Below, in pieces: positions 56,149 to 63,916 of a DNA stretch of 64,000 bases. Positions within the stretch are counted from its first letter, which is position 1, and every line of letters starts with the position of its first letter. Under the pieces are notes generated by a model, which saw only the letters and a list, made by a program, of their open reading frames with translations, was not told the origin of the DNA and searched no databases. The stretch is from Eubacterium sp. (GTDB lineage Bacteria > Bacillota > Clostridia > Lachnospirales > Lachnospiraceae): the NCBI GenBank assembly GCA_017430325.1, contig JAFRNE010000035.1, forward strand, positions 84,794 through 148,793. Direction: 5' to 3'. The translations under genes and the position numbers were made by a program.

Positions 56149-57957
56149 ATGTTAAAGAAAAGATTTATCAAACCTATTGCGACTTATGCGCTGATAACAG
56201 CGCTTGCACTTTCTGCCTGCGGAAAGAGCGGAGAGAGGAACACAGGTGATACCGGAACAGATAATACAACTGAATCTGGCGGAAACAACACCGGAAACGA
56301 AGAGAAGATTCCCTACACTTCAGGCGTATTGACCTTCTCAGCTGCATCGGGAGTATATAAAAATGAGTTTAAGCTGGAGATCACTTCAGATGACAAGGAT
56401 TATAAAGAAATATGGTATACCACGGACGGAAGTGATCCGGCAAGCAGTGATACAGCTGTGAAATACGAAGAGGCTGTACAGATACGTGACAGGAAGGATG
56501 ATCCGAATGTTGTTTCTGCAGTTTCTCCAGATCTTTTCTGTGCAAACTACAGCAATGCCAAGAAGGCTGAGAAGACATTTGAATGTTACATACAGCCACC
56601 TGCAGATGAAGATGTTGATAAATGCATGACCGTCAGAGCAGTGGCTAAGAATGCTGAAGGAGAAATATCCGAGGAAGCAAATGCAGTATATTTCATAGGA
56701 ACCATGGAAGAGCATATACAGGGACTTGCAGAAAGCTGCAAGGCCTCCGGACAGCCTCTTGCAGTCATATCGCTCTCTATGGACTATGATGATCTTTTCG
56801 CATCCGACAAGGGAATCTATGTTAAAGGTGATGTATTTGCAAAATCGGTGGAAGGTTATTACAGGACTGCAAATAAGGCAGACCCGGAGGACAGCAGAAA
56901 GCTGCCTGCAAATTATAATCAGAAGGGCAGAGACTGGGAGCGTCTGGCAGGTATAACCATGCTTGAGATAGGTGGGGATGGAAGCGTAAGCACTGCATTT
57001 TCGCAGAACTGTGGCGTAAGGATACAGGGCAATTATTCAAGATCAGATCTGCAGAAGGGCTTCCGCCTCTATGCGAGAAAGGACTACGGACAGAAGAATT
57101 TCGAATACCCTGTCTTCGGAGAGGAACGTCCATGTATCTTATATCTGAACGGAGAATACTGGGGCCTCTATATACTTCAGGAGGATTACAGCGACGATTA
57201 TTTTGAAGAGCTTCACGGCGTAGACAAGGATAATGTTGTGCTCTACAAGGGTGATGCCGAGGCTCTCAAACTGGGCTATAAGCTTGATGAGGGTGAGCTT
57301 CCTGAGGGTGAACCGGAGGACTATTATTTTAGAGAACTTCTGGATTTCTTTGATACTCATTCGGACCTTAAGGATCAGGAGTCTTATGATGAATTCGTGA
57401 GGCTTGTGGATCCGCAGTCTGTACTGGAGTATTTTGCAGTGGAAACCTGGATAGATAATAAATGGGACTGGCCGGGCAAGAACTGGTCAATGTGGAAATC
57501 AACTGAACCGGACGGAACGGATGGCTATGGCGACGGACGCTGGAGATTTGTATTTTACGATCTGGATTTCGGCGGCTGGAGCGGAAGATCCGATGCAGGC
57601 CATAATACTATCAAGGAAGATAACTATAAGCCAAAGGGACTTCTGGATATGGATACAAGCAATCCGGCAGTTCTCTGCTTTGCATATCTCATGACGAATG
57701 ATGGTTTCCGTAAGGAGTTTGAAGAAAAGCTGCTGAGCCTCTCTGAAAATGAGTTTGAGCAGAAAGTGGCGGTAGAGACACTGGATAAGTTTATGAGTAT
57801 TTATTCGCCGCTTTATCCGCAGTTCTTTGACCGTTACAAGGATCCGGCGATTCCGAATGATCCATCATGGAGCATTAAGAGCATAGAGGATTTCCTTGGG
57901 GCAAGGAAGGACAATATACAGAAGATGATAGACTTCATCGAGAAGATATATAATTAA
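56149..57957 (+). CDS. CotH-type lipoprotein with shortened kinase-like core
   Basis: This 602-residue lipoprotein has a signal ending in LSAC (Cys24), a Gly/Asn/Thr-rich tether, and a chitobiase/hexosaminidase C-terminal-like beta domain (about 62-190; YTTDGSDP motif). A CotH-type protein-kinase-like domain follows (about 200-570). Recognisable CotH parts are GVRIQGNYSRSDLQKGFRLY, FEYPVFG, RPCILYLNGEYWGLYILQED, WIDNKWDWPGKN and FYDLDFGGW. Between FGEE and RPCILYLNGEYWG (near residue 325) the roughly 50-residue segment normally holding LRN-G-ND is missing, and the join is in frame. It should sit on the outer face of the membrane; in Lachnospiraceae such proteins are common beside surface or polysaccharide genes. 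AAAGGAG precedes the ATG. Whether the deleted core still works is doubtful. Confidence 0.85.
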   Translation: MLKKRFIKPIATYALITALALSACGKSGERNTGDTGTDNTTESGGNNTGNEEKIPYTSGVLTFSAASGVYKNEFKLEITSDDKDYKEIWYTTDGSDPASSDTAVKYEEAVQIRDRKDDPNVVSAVSPDLFCANYSNAKKAEKTFECYIQPPADEDVDKCMTVRAVAKNAEGEISEEANAVYFIGTMEEHIQGLAESCKASGQPLAVISLSMDYDDLFASDKGIYVKGDVFAKSVEGYYRTANKADPEDSRKLPANYNQKGRDWERLAGITMLEIGGDGSVSTAFSQNCGVRIQGNYSRSDLQKGFRLYARKDYGQKNFEYPVFGEERPCILYLNGEYWGLYILQEDYSDDYFEELHGVDKDNVVLYKGDAEALKLGYKLDEGELPEGEPEDYYFRELLDFFDTHSDLKDQESYDEFVRLVDPQSVLEYFAVETWIDNKWDWPGKNWSMWKSTEPDGTDGYGDGRWRFVFYDLDFGGWSGRSDAGHNTIKEDNYKPKGLLDMDTSNPAVLCFAYLMTNDGFRKEFEEKLLSLSENEFEQKVAVETLDKFMSIYSPLYPQFFDRYKDPAIPNDPSWSIKSIEDFLGARKDNIQKMIDFIEKIYN

Positions 57958-57959
57958 TA

Positions 57960-58003
57960 TTCCGGAAAATAATTGATATTCCGGAAAAATGATTGATTCG
58001 GAC
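57960..58003. repeat. Short iterated TTCCGGAA repeat before the alpha-galactosidase
   Basis: The palindrome TTCCGGAA occurs at 57960 and 57979 and a degenerate TTCGGA at 57997, each followed by A-rich sequence and TGAT, at a period of 18-19 bp. It could be a repressor site for the galactosidase gene or a small slippage array. Confidence 0.45.
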
Positions 58004-58049
58004 AAAAAATAGATATTACACATCACGATCATAGCATAAAGGAGAAGAT

Positions 58050-59339
58050 ATGTTGGATATAAAGAAATATGCACCTATGGGTTGGAACAGCTGGGACTGT
58101 TACGGAGCAGGTGTGACAGAGGAAACAGTAAGAAAGAATGCCGAATTCATGTCAAAAAATCTTCTGAAATACGGCTGGGAATATATTGTTGTGGATATTC
58201 AGTGGGCAGGTCCCGAAGCAAAAACTCATGAGTATATTCCTTTTCAGGAACTTACCATGGATGAGTACGGAAGGCTTCTTCCGGCAGAAAACAGGTTTCC
58301 TTCTGCTGCGGGCGGAAAGGGCTTTAAGGAACTGGCAGACTATGTGCATTCCCTGGGACTTAAATTTGGAATCCACATCATGCGCGGTATTCCAAGAAGG
58401 GCAGTTAATCTGAATCTGCCTGTATTTGGAACAAGCTATACTGCAAAAGAAATAGCTGAGCCGAATAATGTCTGCGAGTGGAATCCGGATATGTACGGCC
58501 TGAATCCGAAGCATGAGGGGGCAAAGGCATATTACGACAGTATTTTTGCACTCTATAAATCCTGGGGAGTTGACTTTATCAAGCTTGATGATATCTGCCG
58601 CGAAATGCCAAGACTTGCTGATGAGCTGGAGCTTATAAGTGACAGCCTCCATTCCTGTGGAAGGGATATGGTATTTTCAATCAGCCCGGGACCGGCAGTG
58701 CTGGAGTATTCTGAATTCTATAAGAAAAATGCAGATATGTGGAGGATCACGGATGATTTCTGGGATAAGTGGGAGCTCCTCTATGCCATGTTTGAAAGGG
58801 CTGAAAAATGGTCGATCCACACAGGCGCAGGTAACTGGCCGGATGCGGATATGCTTCCTATAGGACCGATCCTTCAGGACTATGACAAGGCTAACAGAAC
58901 AAAATTCACTGAGGATGAGCAGATCACGATGATGTCCCTCTGGTCCATATTCCGTTCACCGCTGATGATCGGCGGTGAAATGACAGGCTTTGATGATTTT
59001 ACGATGAAGCTTATCACAAATAAAGAGATACTGAAGATGCATAAGAATGCCAGACATGCACATCAGGTGTGGCGCAGAAAAGAAGACGGAGGTGAACATA
59101 TACTCTGGGCGGCGGCAAATGCTGAAGGAGGATATTATGCTGCGCTGTTCAATGCGGGCGAGTTGGAGAGCGAAATATGCCTGATGCTGTCTGAAATGGA
59201 AATATATTCCTCAGATGTAAGAGTGACTGAACTCTGGAATAATGAGATAAAGGGAATAGATATGATCGAGGGTGATCCTGCGGTTTATCTGAAACTGAAG
59301 CCTCACGGAGCAGCTGTTTTAGACCTGCGGGAGCTGTAG
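58050..59339 (+). CDS. GH27 alpha-galactosidase, intracellular
   Basis: This 429-residue glycoside hydrolase family 27 enzyme removes terminal alpha-galactose from oligosaccharides such as melibiose or raffinose, or from galactomannan fragments. The family start PMGWNSWDCYG (9-19) is present. The nucleophile is Asp180 in DFIKLDD, and the acid/base is most likely Asp236 in WRITDDFWD (Arg+4). NWPDADMLPIG and the C-terminal beta domain follow. There is no signal peptide, so it acts on imported sugars. AAAGGAG precedes the ATG. No transporter or regulator for galactosides is adjacent; downstream lies a gene relic joined directly after its stop, so the right-hand neighbourhood has been rearranged. 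Confidence 0.93.
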   Translation: MLDIKKYAPMGWNSWDCYGAGVTEETVRKNAEFMSKNLLKYGWEYIVVDIQWAGPEAKTHEYIPFQELTMDEYGRLLPAENRFPSAAGGKGFKELADYVHSLGLKFGIHIMRGIPRRAVNLNLPVFGTSYTAKEIAEPNNVCEWNPDMYGLNPKHEGAKAYYDSIFALYKSWGVDFIKLDDICREMPRLADELELISDSLHSCGRDMVFSISPGPAVLEYSEFYKKNADMWRITDDFWDKWELLYAMFERAEKWSIHTGAGNWPDADMLPIGPILQDYDKANRTKFTEDEQITMMSLWSIFRSPLMIGGEMTGFDDFTMKLITNKEILKMHKNARHAHQVWRRKEDGGEHILWAAANAEGGYYAALFNAGELESEICLMLSEMEIYSSDVRVTELWNNEIKGIDMIEGDPAVYLKLKPHGAAVLDLREL

Positions 59340-59346
59340 ACTATAT

Positions 59347-59874
59347 CGGATAGAAAAAGACAAAATTGAAATAACAAGTGTACCTGGCCCGGATAGATCA
59401 ATAAGCGATGAAAATATAAAAACATATAACATGAGAACGAGAAGATATCGTAATCGTAGAATAGGAGATTTTTTAAAGGAACTCCATTTAGTAGAAGGAC
59501 GAAATACAGGAATTCCTACAGCAATCAATGCAATAAAGAAAAATGGTTCTCCGCTTCCAACTTTATTAACGGATGAGGATAGATCATTCTTTTCGGTTAT
59601 TATTCCAATACATGATGTATTTGCGGAAAAGGGAATAGAACATGTAAAGGTAAAAACAAAACGTCGTTCAAAAAATGAATTAAAGGAATTGATTTTGGAA
59701 GCGTTGGATGAAATAAACCTGCTTGTCAAAGAGGCTAGGAAGAATGTTAAAATATGCGAAAGGATTCAGAAAAGAACGGAGGATATGGCGAGGAGAGAGA
59801 CTGTTGTCAGCTCGATAAATGAATCTGAAGAAAGAAATCGGCTTCTTGATAATATAGAACAGAGCTTTGAGTAA
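59347..59874 (+). pseudogene. 5'-truncated AlbA/HATPase_c_4-type ATP-binding regulator
   Basis: From 59347 one frame reads YRIEKDKIEITSVPGPDRSI..., then NMRTRRYRNRRIGDFLKEL, GRNTGIPTAINAI, NGSPLPTLLTDEDRSFF and a helical C-terminal tail to 59874. This matches the C-terminal HATPase_c_4 part of the Schlafen-AlbA/RecG-like ATP-binding proteins. The N-terminal AlbA domain and most of the ATPase are missing; the similarity begins within 10 nt of the alpha-galactosidase stop codon. The ATG at 59431 lies in the middle of a conserved strand and has no ribosome site, so the remaining 147-codon frame is unlikely to be functional. Confidence 0.7.
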
Positions 59875-59888
59875 TCTGGAAAACATAT

Positions 59889-59924
59889 GTGACAATCAAT
59901 GTCGGCTTATGCTATATTAGCATA
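59889..59924 (+). promoter_or_regulatory. Candidate promoter with overlapping palindrome
   Basis: GTGACA (59889-59894) and TATATT (59913-59918) are 18 bp apart. The perfect inverted repeat TATGCTA-TAT-TAGCATA (59908-59924) covers the -10 box, a common repressor arrangement. Confidence 0.45.
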
Positions 59925-59961
59925 GTAAGAATATCTTTCAGTATTCAGGACTAAAAAAGAT

Positions 59962-60093
59962 ATGAACGGTAAAAAAAAGAAGTCAGTAAAGAATATAAAT
60001 CCTTCCAAGAATAATAGTAAAGCTCAAATAAAAGAGGGGGAAAAACTATTTGGAAGAAGAAGCAAAGTATTGGTCGAAAGATTATACCAATGA
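59962..60093 (+). CDS. 43-aa basic small open frame
   Basis: A 43-codon frame (MNGKKKKSVKNINPSKNNSK...) follows the promoter candidate. It is Lys/Asn/Ser-rich with no hydrophobic segment and only a weak ribosome site. Its end overlaps the start of the next frame (60050), which would allow translational coupling. It may be a real small protein or only a leader. No family is recognised. Confidence 0.3.
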   Translation: MNGKKKKSVKNINPSKNNSKAQIKEGEKLFGRRSKVLVERLYQ

Positions 60094-60602
60094 ACATATA
60101 CGTGAGCAAATAAAGGAAAACAGCCAGATGTTTAGTTTGATAATAGGGATACTGGCATTTGCACTATTTGTAATATTGCTGAGTTTTTTCATAGCGTATA
60201 TAAAAAAAAACACCGGATAACCGAGTATGGGGGTTGGTTATAGGAATACCTTTAATGGCTTTTGCGACCGCCGAGGCTCTGATTGGAATTTATAAAGGTA
60301 TAACGGTAGTAGAATATGAAGATATAGCTCGCATGGGTATAAAGGTAAGGCATCATATGAAAAAAACCACAAACGGCTCTTTGCGTGGAAGAATGAGTGC
60401 TGGCCGGGCAATGTATTATGCACTGACAGATCATTATGACGAATGGGATACTTATTATATTGTTGTTTGGACGAAAAATCACCGAAGATTCATACTGACG
60501 GAAGTACAAAGAAATGACTGTGAATCATTGATACCGATTATTAAAGAAAGGTGCAGCAATGCAGAGTCAATATGGGAGGAATATAAAATATGTCATTTTT
60601 AG
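60050..60602 (+). pseudogene. Two-helix membrane protein split by a frameshift at an A9 tract
   Basis: A TTG start at 60050 with AGAGGGGG upstream opens a 56-codon frame (MEEEAKYWSKDYTNEHIREQ...) ending in one membrane helix and stopping at 60220. Directly after a run of nine As (60202-60210) the other frame continues without a stop: KTPDNRVWGLVIGIPLMAFA... to 60602, adding a second helix and a soluble domain of about 90 residues (GRAMYYALTDHYDEWDTYY, WTKNHRRFILTEVQ). One A fewer joins both parts into a coherent protein of about 184 residues. This could be phase variation by slippage, a pseudogene, or a sequencing error. The soluble part is not recognised. Confidence 0.65.
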
Positions 60603-61221
60603 CAAATTGTTTAATGGAGATAAAGAAGAAAGTCCTGCTTTAACAAAAGAGCAGAAACAGATTGAAAAGAAACTAAAAAGATTAAATTATTTGAAATATG
60701 ATAATAAGAAAATATTATCTGCTGTTTGGATTGAAAATCCGTATTTTGGAAATGGGTTTTTAGTTAAGGATACAAGTTCGAAAGATGCATGCTACATAGA
60801 TATACTGGGTGGATTTGGTAATCATTCTTTCGGCGATAAACCGGATGCTTCCTATAATTTGTACGAATTAAATGTGCGAGAAGATAATATAGATTATGTC
60901 CTTGCTTCCATGGAGAGTATTTATAAAAAGTCCGATCCGATAATGGAAGAATGTTATGACGAAATTTATAAACAGATTACTACGTTTTTTGAGGATAATA
61001 CTGACAGTGATTGGGATATTCGTTTAAAGAATGAATTTAGTTTAGAGTATTTAAAAGAGAATTGGTATGTCGAGGGGCTGTCTATTAATGATGATTGTAT
61101 AGAAATATCTATTGGTATAAAGGCTGCAGAAAATCCGGAACATGATGGTTTTTATAATGTAAGTATATTTGTTGACTATAGTACACAGGAACCGGATGTT
61201 TCGTTTAATGTTGTATGGTAA
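60559..61221 (+). CDS. Hypothetical 220-aa cytoplasmic protein
   Basis: This protein is not recognised. It is acidic, without signal or membrane helices, with aromatic-rich segments (SAVWIENPYFGNGFLVKD, CYIDILGGFGNHSFGD, NWYVEGLSI) and no catalytic motif I can name. It may belong to the small immunity-like or DUF proteins common in variable loci. The start is uncertain: the ATG at 60559 has no ribosome site and overlaps the preceding frame by 44 nt. A better site, GGGAGGA, precedes an ATG at 60590 whose frame begins MSFLAN and stops after 17 codons; a one-base shift near 60605 would give MSFLAN-LFNGDKEE, so a second frameshift is possible here. Confidence 0.6.
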   Translation: MQSQYGRNIKYVIFSKLFNGDKEESPALTKEQKQIEKKLKRLNYLKYDNKKILSAVWIENPYFGNGFLVKDTSSKDACYIDILGGFGNHSFGDKPDASYNLYELNVREDNIDYVLASMESIYKKSDPIMEECYDEIYKQITTFFEDNTDSDWDIRLKNEFSLEYLKENWYVEGLSINDDCIEISIGIKAAENPEHDGFYNVSIFVDYSTQEPDVSFNVVW

Positions 61222-61269
61222 AATCGGAAGAAATAGTTATAAGGGGTGATGAATTCATGAATATTATAG

Positions 61270-61398
61270 ATATCCAGTCGCACAATATCACGTTGGGAGA
61301 CAGGTGCTTATATGCCTGATATCTCTATGCTGGATGATATTGCTGAACTGTACAATGTGGATATCCGCGAGATTATTGAAGGAGAAAGAGTTTTATGA
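61270..61398 (+). pseudogene. C-terminal relic of an XRE-family helix-turn-helix regulator
   Basis: One frame reads SRTISRWETGAYMPDIS, then MLDDIAELYNVDIREIIEGE and RVL to a stop at 61398. This is the recognition helix and last helices of a Cro/CI-type (HTH_3) DNA-binding domain. The first two helices are missing and an in-frame stop lies just upstream (61267-61269). Its end overlaps the start of the next gene (ATGA). It is a broken repressor gene. Confidence 0.65.
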
Positions 61399-61889
61399 AT
61401 TTTGCGTATTTAGCAGTTTTATTTTTTGGATTGATTGGCCTGTGGGCATTATTATATGACATTCCGGGACTTCTGTTTTACCATAGGAAGGTGCAGGCAA
61501 GAGTAAAGCCCGGAAAAAGATATGTCGGTCATCACAATCACCAAAAGAGGATTGAAAATGAATGGAAAGGTCAGTATGGAAAACCTGATGGAAATGTTCG
61601 AGTTAAATCAGCTGTTTTCACATATGAGGAAAATGGAAAAGGTGTCAGGGCGACGGCAGTTAATCTTCTGGGGGATGATAATCTTTATCTGGATGATAGT
61701 AAGCTATATACGATAAAAGTATCGCCATTTAACCCTCATAAATGTTATTTTCCTCCCATACAGCTTTATCAGGGCTGCAGCATTCCGGCAAAGGTATTCA
61801 TCTTTGTGAAAAGAATAATACCAAAGATTACCGGTATTCTGTTTATTGCAATTGCGTGGTTTGCTTATACCAACTTTATACTTCATTAG
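61395..61889 (+). CDS. Hypothetical membrane protein, 164 aa
   Basis: This protein is not recognised. It has an N-terminal hydrophobic helix (YLAVLFFGLIGLWALLYDI), a hydrophilic middle containing VKSAVFTYEENGKGVRATAV and a YTIKVSPFNPHKCYFPP stretch, and a second helix at the C-terminus (ITGILFIAIAWFAYTNFI). The middle part resembles DUF3592-like membrane proteins, in which a beta domain is held between two helices; that assignment is tentative. A GAAGGAGAAA ribosome site lies inside the end of the XRE relic. Confidence 0.65.
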   Translation: MNFAYLAVLFFGLIGLWALLYDIPGLLFYHRKVQARVKPGKRYVGHHNHQKRIENEWKGQYGKPDGNVRVKSAVFTYEENGKGVRATAVNLLGDDNLYLDDSKLYTIKVSPFNPHKCYFPPIQLYQGCSIPAKVFIFVKRIIPKITGILFIAIAWFAYTNFILH

Positions 61890-61911
61890 TAGTGAGTTAA
61901 TATACAAATTC

Positions 61912-61939
61912 TGACAGATTCAATGTGTCGTTTATACTA
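61912..61939 (+). promoter_or_regulatory. Promoter candidate
   Basis: CTGACA (61912-61917) and TATACT (61934-61939) with a 16-bp spacer lie just before the ribosome site of the 208-aa gene, leaving a very short leader. Confidence 0.5.
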
Positions 61940-61957
61940 AATTAAGGAGATAGTATC

Positions 61958-62584
61958 ATGGGATTATTTGACAATTTATTAGGTGCTGTAAAGGAAATAA
62001 CAGATGGAACAAAGAAAGCGGTTAAAAACATACAAAGGGAAATGGATCAGGAGGTGAATAATAAAAAATCAGTGGATTATGAAGGCTATAAGAATCCATC
62101 AGATCCACTTCCTGCTGTGCCAGTACAGACAAAACTGCATGGTAACATTGCAAGATTTATGATTTCAGGTGATTTTACTGAGAATGAAGGATATGCTAAT
62201 TCGGCAGTTTCTCTAAGATACAATCCGGAACATCTTGGCGTATTGGAATTAGATGATGAGAATGCGATAACCATATCGCTGTATGAGGGCATAGGTGAAC
62301 TTGATGAGATTGCCGAATGTATTGATGAATATATTTCCAGCGGAACATTATCGGGTGTAAAACAATTTGAAGATTTATCAGATGGGAAATATTTGTTTAA
62401 GGCTAAAATAGAAGTGTCCGAATATATAGAGTATTTTTATGTGTTAAAAAGTGATGCCGATGATTCCTACGACTACAATATTTTATTGTTACTTTACTCT
62501 TCTGAAGTTGAAGGCACTGATTTAGAGAAAAAGCTGATAACATGCTTTGATGATACAGCAAAAACACTAACTATCTCAGCGTAA
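61958..62584 (+). CDS. Hypothetical 208-aa cytoplasmic protein
   Basis: This protein is not recognised. It opens with a short amphipathic start (MGLFDNLLGAVKEITDGTKK) of the kind seen in many small Firmicute proteins, then a charged linker, then a compact alpha/beta domain rich in Glu/Asp (ARFMISGDFTENEGYANSAV, AITISLYEGIGELDEIAECI). It has no signal, no membrane helix and no catalytic motif. AAGGAG precedes the ATG. Its neighbours are also of unknown function. Confidence 0.7.
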   Translation: MGLFDNLLGAVKEITDGTKKAVKNIQREMDQEVNNKKSVDYEGYKNPSDPLPAVPVQTKLHGNIARFMISGDFTENEGYANSAVSLRYNPEHLGVLELDDENAITISLYEGIGELDEIAECIDEYISSGTLSGVKQFEDLSDGKYLFKAKIEVSEYIEYFYVLKSDADDSYDYNILLLLYSSEVEGTDLEKKLITCFDDTAKTLTISA

Positions 62585-62643
62585 TTTATCTTGGTATCGT
62601 AAATAATATCGGAAGTTATCTAAACAGGTGTTAAAGGAGTTTT

Positions 62644-62718
62644 ATGAGTTTCTTTTTGATTGTTCCTAAAGTTGTTTCAGCAATCGTAACGGTGACCACA
62701 AGGTTGCTGCAAATATAG
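62644..62718 (+). CDS. 24-aa hydrophobic peptide
   Basis: A 24-codon frame (MSFFLIVPKVVSAIVTVTTR...) has a strong TTAAAGGAG site 6 nt before its ATG. It is almost entirely hydrophobic with one Lys and one Arg, as in single-helix membrane peptides or small toxins. It ends 11 nt before the isochorismatase-type gene and might act as its leader. Too short for a firm call. Confidence 0.35.
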   Translation: MSFFLIVPKVVSAIVTVTTRLLQI

Positions 62719-62729
62719 GAGTTGATAAT

Positions 62730-63278
62730 ATGATACTATTGGTTGTAGATACACAAAAGGGTTGTTTTAATGAAAATTTGTATTTGTTTGAAACAATAAA
62801 GAAGAATATAAAACAACTAATTTCTTTAGCAAGAGAGAATAATGTTGAAGTCGTATATGTTCAGCATGATGATGGACCGGGAACTGATCTTGATAAATCT
62901 GCTGATAACTATGAAATATATGAGGAATTCGCTCCAAGAGATGGAGAAAAGCGTTTTGAGAAAAATGTAAACAGCGCCTTTCACCCTATGACCGGACTTA
63001 CAGAATACCTGCAGTCTAAAGGAGAGAAAGATATTATGGCAATAGGTGTATCAACAGACTATTGTATGGATGCGACGGTCAAAAGCGGATTTGAGAAAGG
63101 TTTTAACATAATTATTCCTGAGTATACAAATTCAACTTATGATAATCCGTACTTTGATAAAGAAGCTGCTTATCATTATTTTAATGATTTCATGTGGAAT
63201 AAGCGATACGCAAAGGTTATTTCATTTGAGCAGGCAACTGAGCTTTTGCAATCTAAAGATAATGAAAAGTCAGTTTGA
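62730..63278 (+). CDS. Isochorismatase-family cysteine hydrolase
   Basis: This 182-residue hydrolase of the isochorismatase-like fold (nicotinamidase, N-carbamoylsarcosine amidase and related enzymes) has the full catalytic triad: Asp7 in LVVDTQKG, Lys78 in RFEKNVNSAF and Cys112 in STDYCMDATVKS. GVSTDYC includes the usual cis-peptide region. Length is normal. The substrate, an amide or a small aromatic, cannot be read from sequence. There is no classical ribosome site directly before the ATG, so coupling to the 24-aa frame upstream is possible. Its end overlaps the methyltransferase gene by 17 nt. Confidence 0.9.
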   Translation: MILLVVDTQKGCFNENLYLFETIKKNIKQLISLARENNVEVVYVQHDDGPGTDLDKSADNYEIYEEFAPRDGEKRFEKNVNSAFHPMTGLTEYLQSKGEKDIMAIGVSTDYCMDATVKSGFEKGFNIIIPEYTNSTYDNPYFDKEAAYHYFNDFMWNKRYAKVISFEQATELLQSKDNEKSV

Positions 63279-63795
63279 AGATTATCCTGTTGATACAGTA
63301 ATGATCCTGGGTATTGCCGGTGGTAATGGTTTGGAGCATATTGACATTAAGAAATACAAAAAAGTATATGGAGTCGATATAAACGAGTTATATCTTCAGG
63401 AAACCCAAATGCGTTATTCTAGTCTTGCTGATATTTTGCAGTGTTTACATCTTGATATAGTTTGTGAAACTGAAAAGTTGCCTCAGTCACAATTACTGGT
63501 TGCAAATCTGTTAATAGAATATATTGGATATGATACTTTTGTTAGGGCGGTTAATATAATCAATCCAGAGTATATTTCCTGCGTGATTCAGATTAATACA
63601 GATGAAGAAATGTGGGTTTCAGACTCGCCGTATATTCATGCGTTTGATGGCCTGGATGAAATACATCATCAGATGGAATCTGATGTTCTTAATGAGAAAA
63701 TGAATTCGATTGGTTTTAAATTGATATTACAGGACATGACAGAACTTCCAAATAGTAAAGCTCTCGTAAGGCAGGATTACCAAAAAATGATATGA
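63262..63795 (+). CDS. Class I SAM-dependent methyltransferase-like protein
   Basis: This 177-residue protein has a SAM-binding motif I (VMILGIAGGNGLEHI, about 14-28) and the acidic strand end VYGVDINELYL that holds the ribose hydroxyls. Later motifs are weak, and the C-terminal half is a plain Rossmann-like continuation (LLVANLLIEYIGYDTFV). Related proteins often carry some 20-40 more residues before motif I; a longer in-frame extension exists but is read from the isochorismatase gene in another frame and has no support, so the ATG at 63262 is used. It may therefore be slightly shortened. The substrate is unknown. Confidence 0.75.
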   Translation: MKSQFEDYPVDTVMILGIAGGNGLEHIDIKKYKKVYGVDINELYLQETQMRYSSLADILQCLHLDIVCETEKLPQSQLLVANLLIEYIGYDTFVRAVNIINPEYISCVIQINTDEEMWVSDSPYIHAFDGLDEIHHQMESDVLNEKMNSIGFKLILQDMTELPNSKALVRQDYQKMI

Positions 63796-63887
63796 TTTCA
63801 AAATTGTTTATTCCAGTTTTATCGACTAAGGATAATGAAAAATAGTGAAAAAATAGTGAAATTTTAATGGAAGTTCCAGAGACGTTC

Positions 63888-63896
63888 TGCTATAAT
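63888..63896 (+). promoter_or_regulatory. Extended -10 promoter of the Fic-like gene
   Basis: TGC-TATAAT matches the extended -10 consensus and lies 20 bp before the ATG at 63917; no good -35 box is present. Two tandem copies of AAAAATAGTGA (about 63838-63860) lie upstream. Confidence 0.5.
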
Positions 63897-63916
63897 ATCA
63901 CCGAGGTGATTGGAAG

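Noticed and set aside
61257..61319. A 20-codon frame (MNIIDIQSHNITLGDRCLYA) before the XRE relic
   Set aside because: It has a fair ribosome site but simply reads the XRE relic in a wrong frame; more likely part of the broken gene than a peptide.
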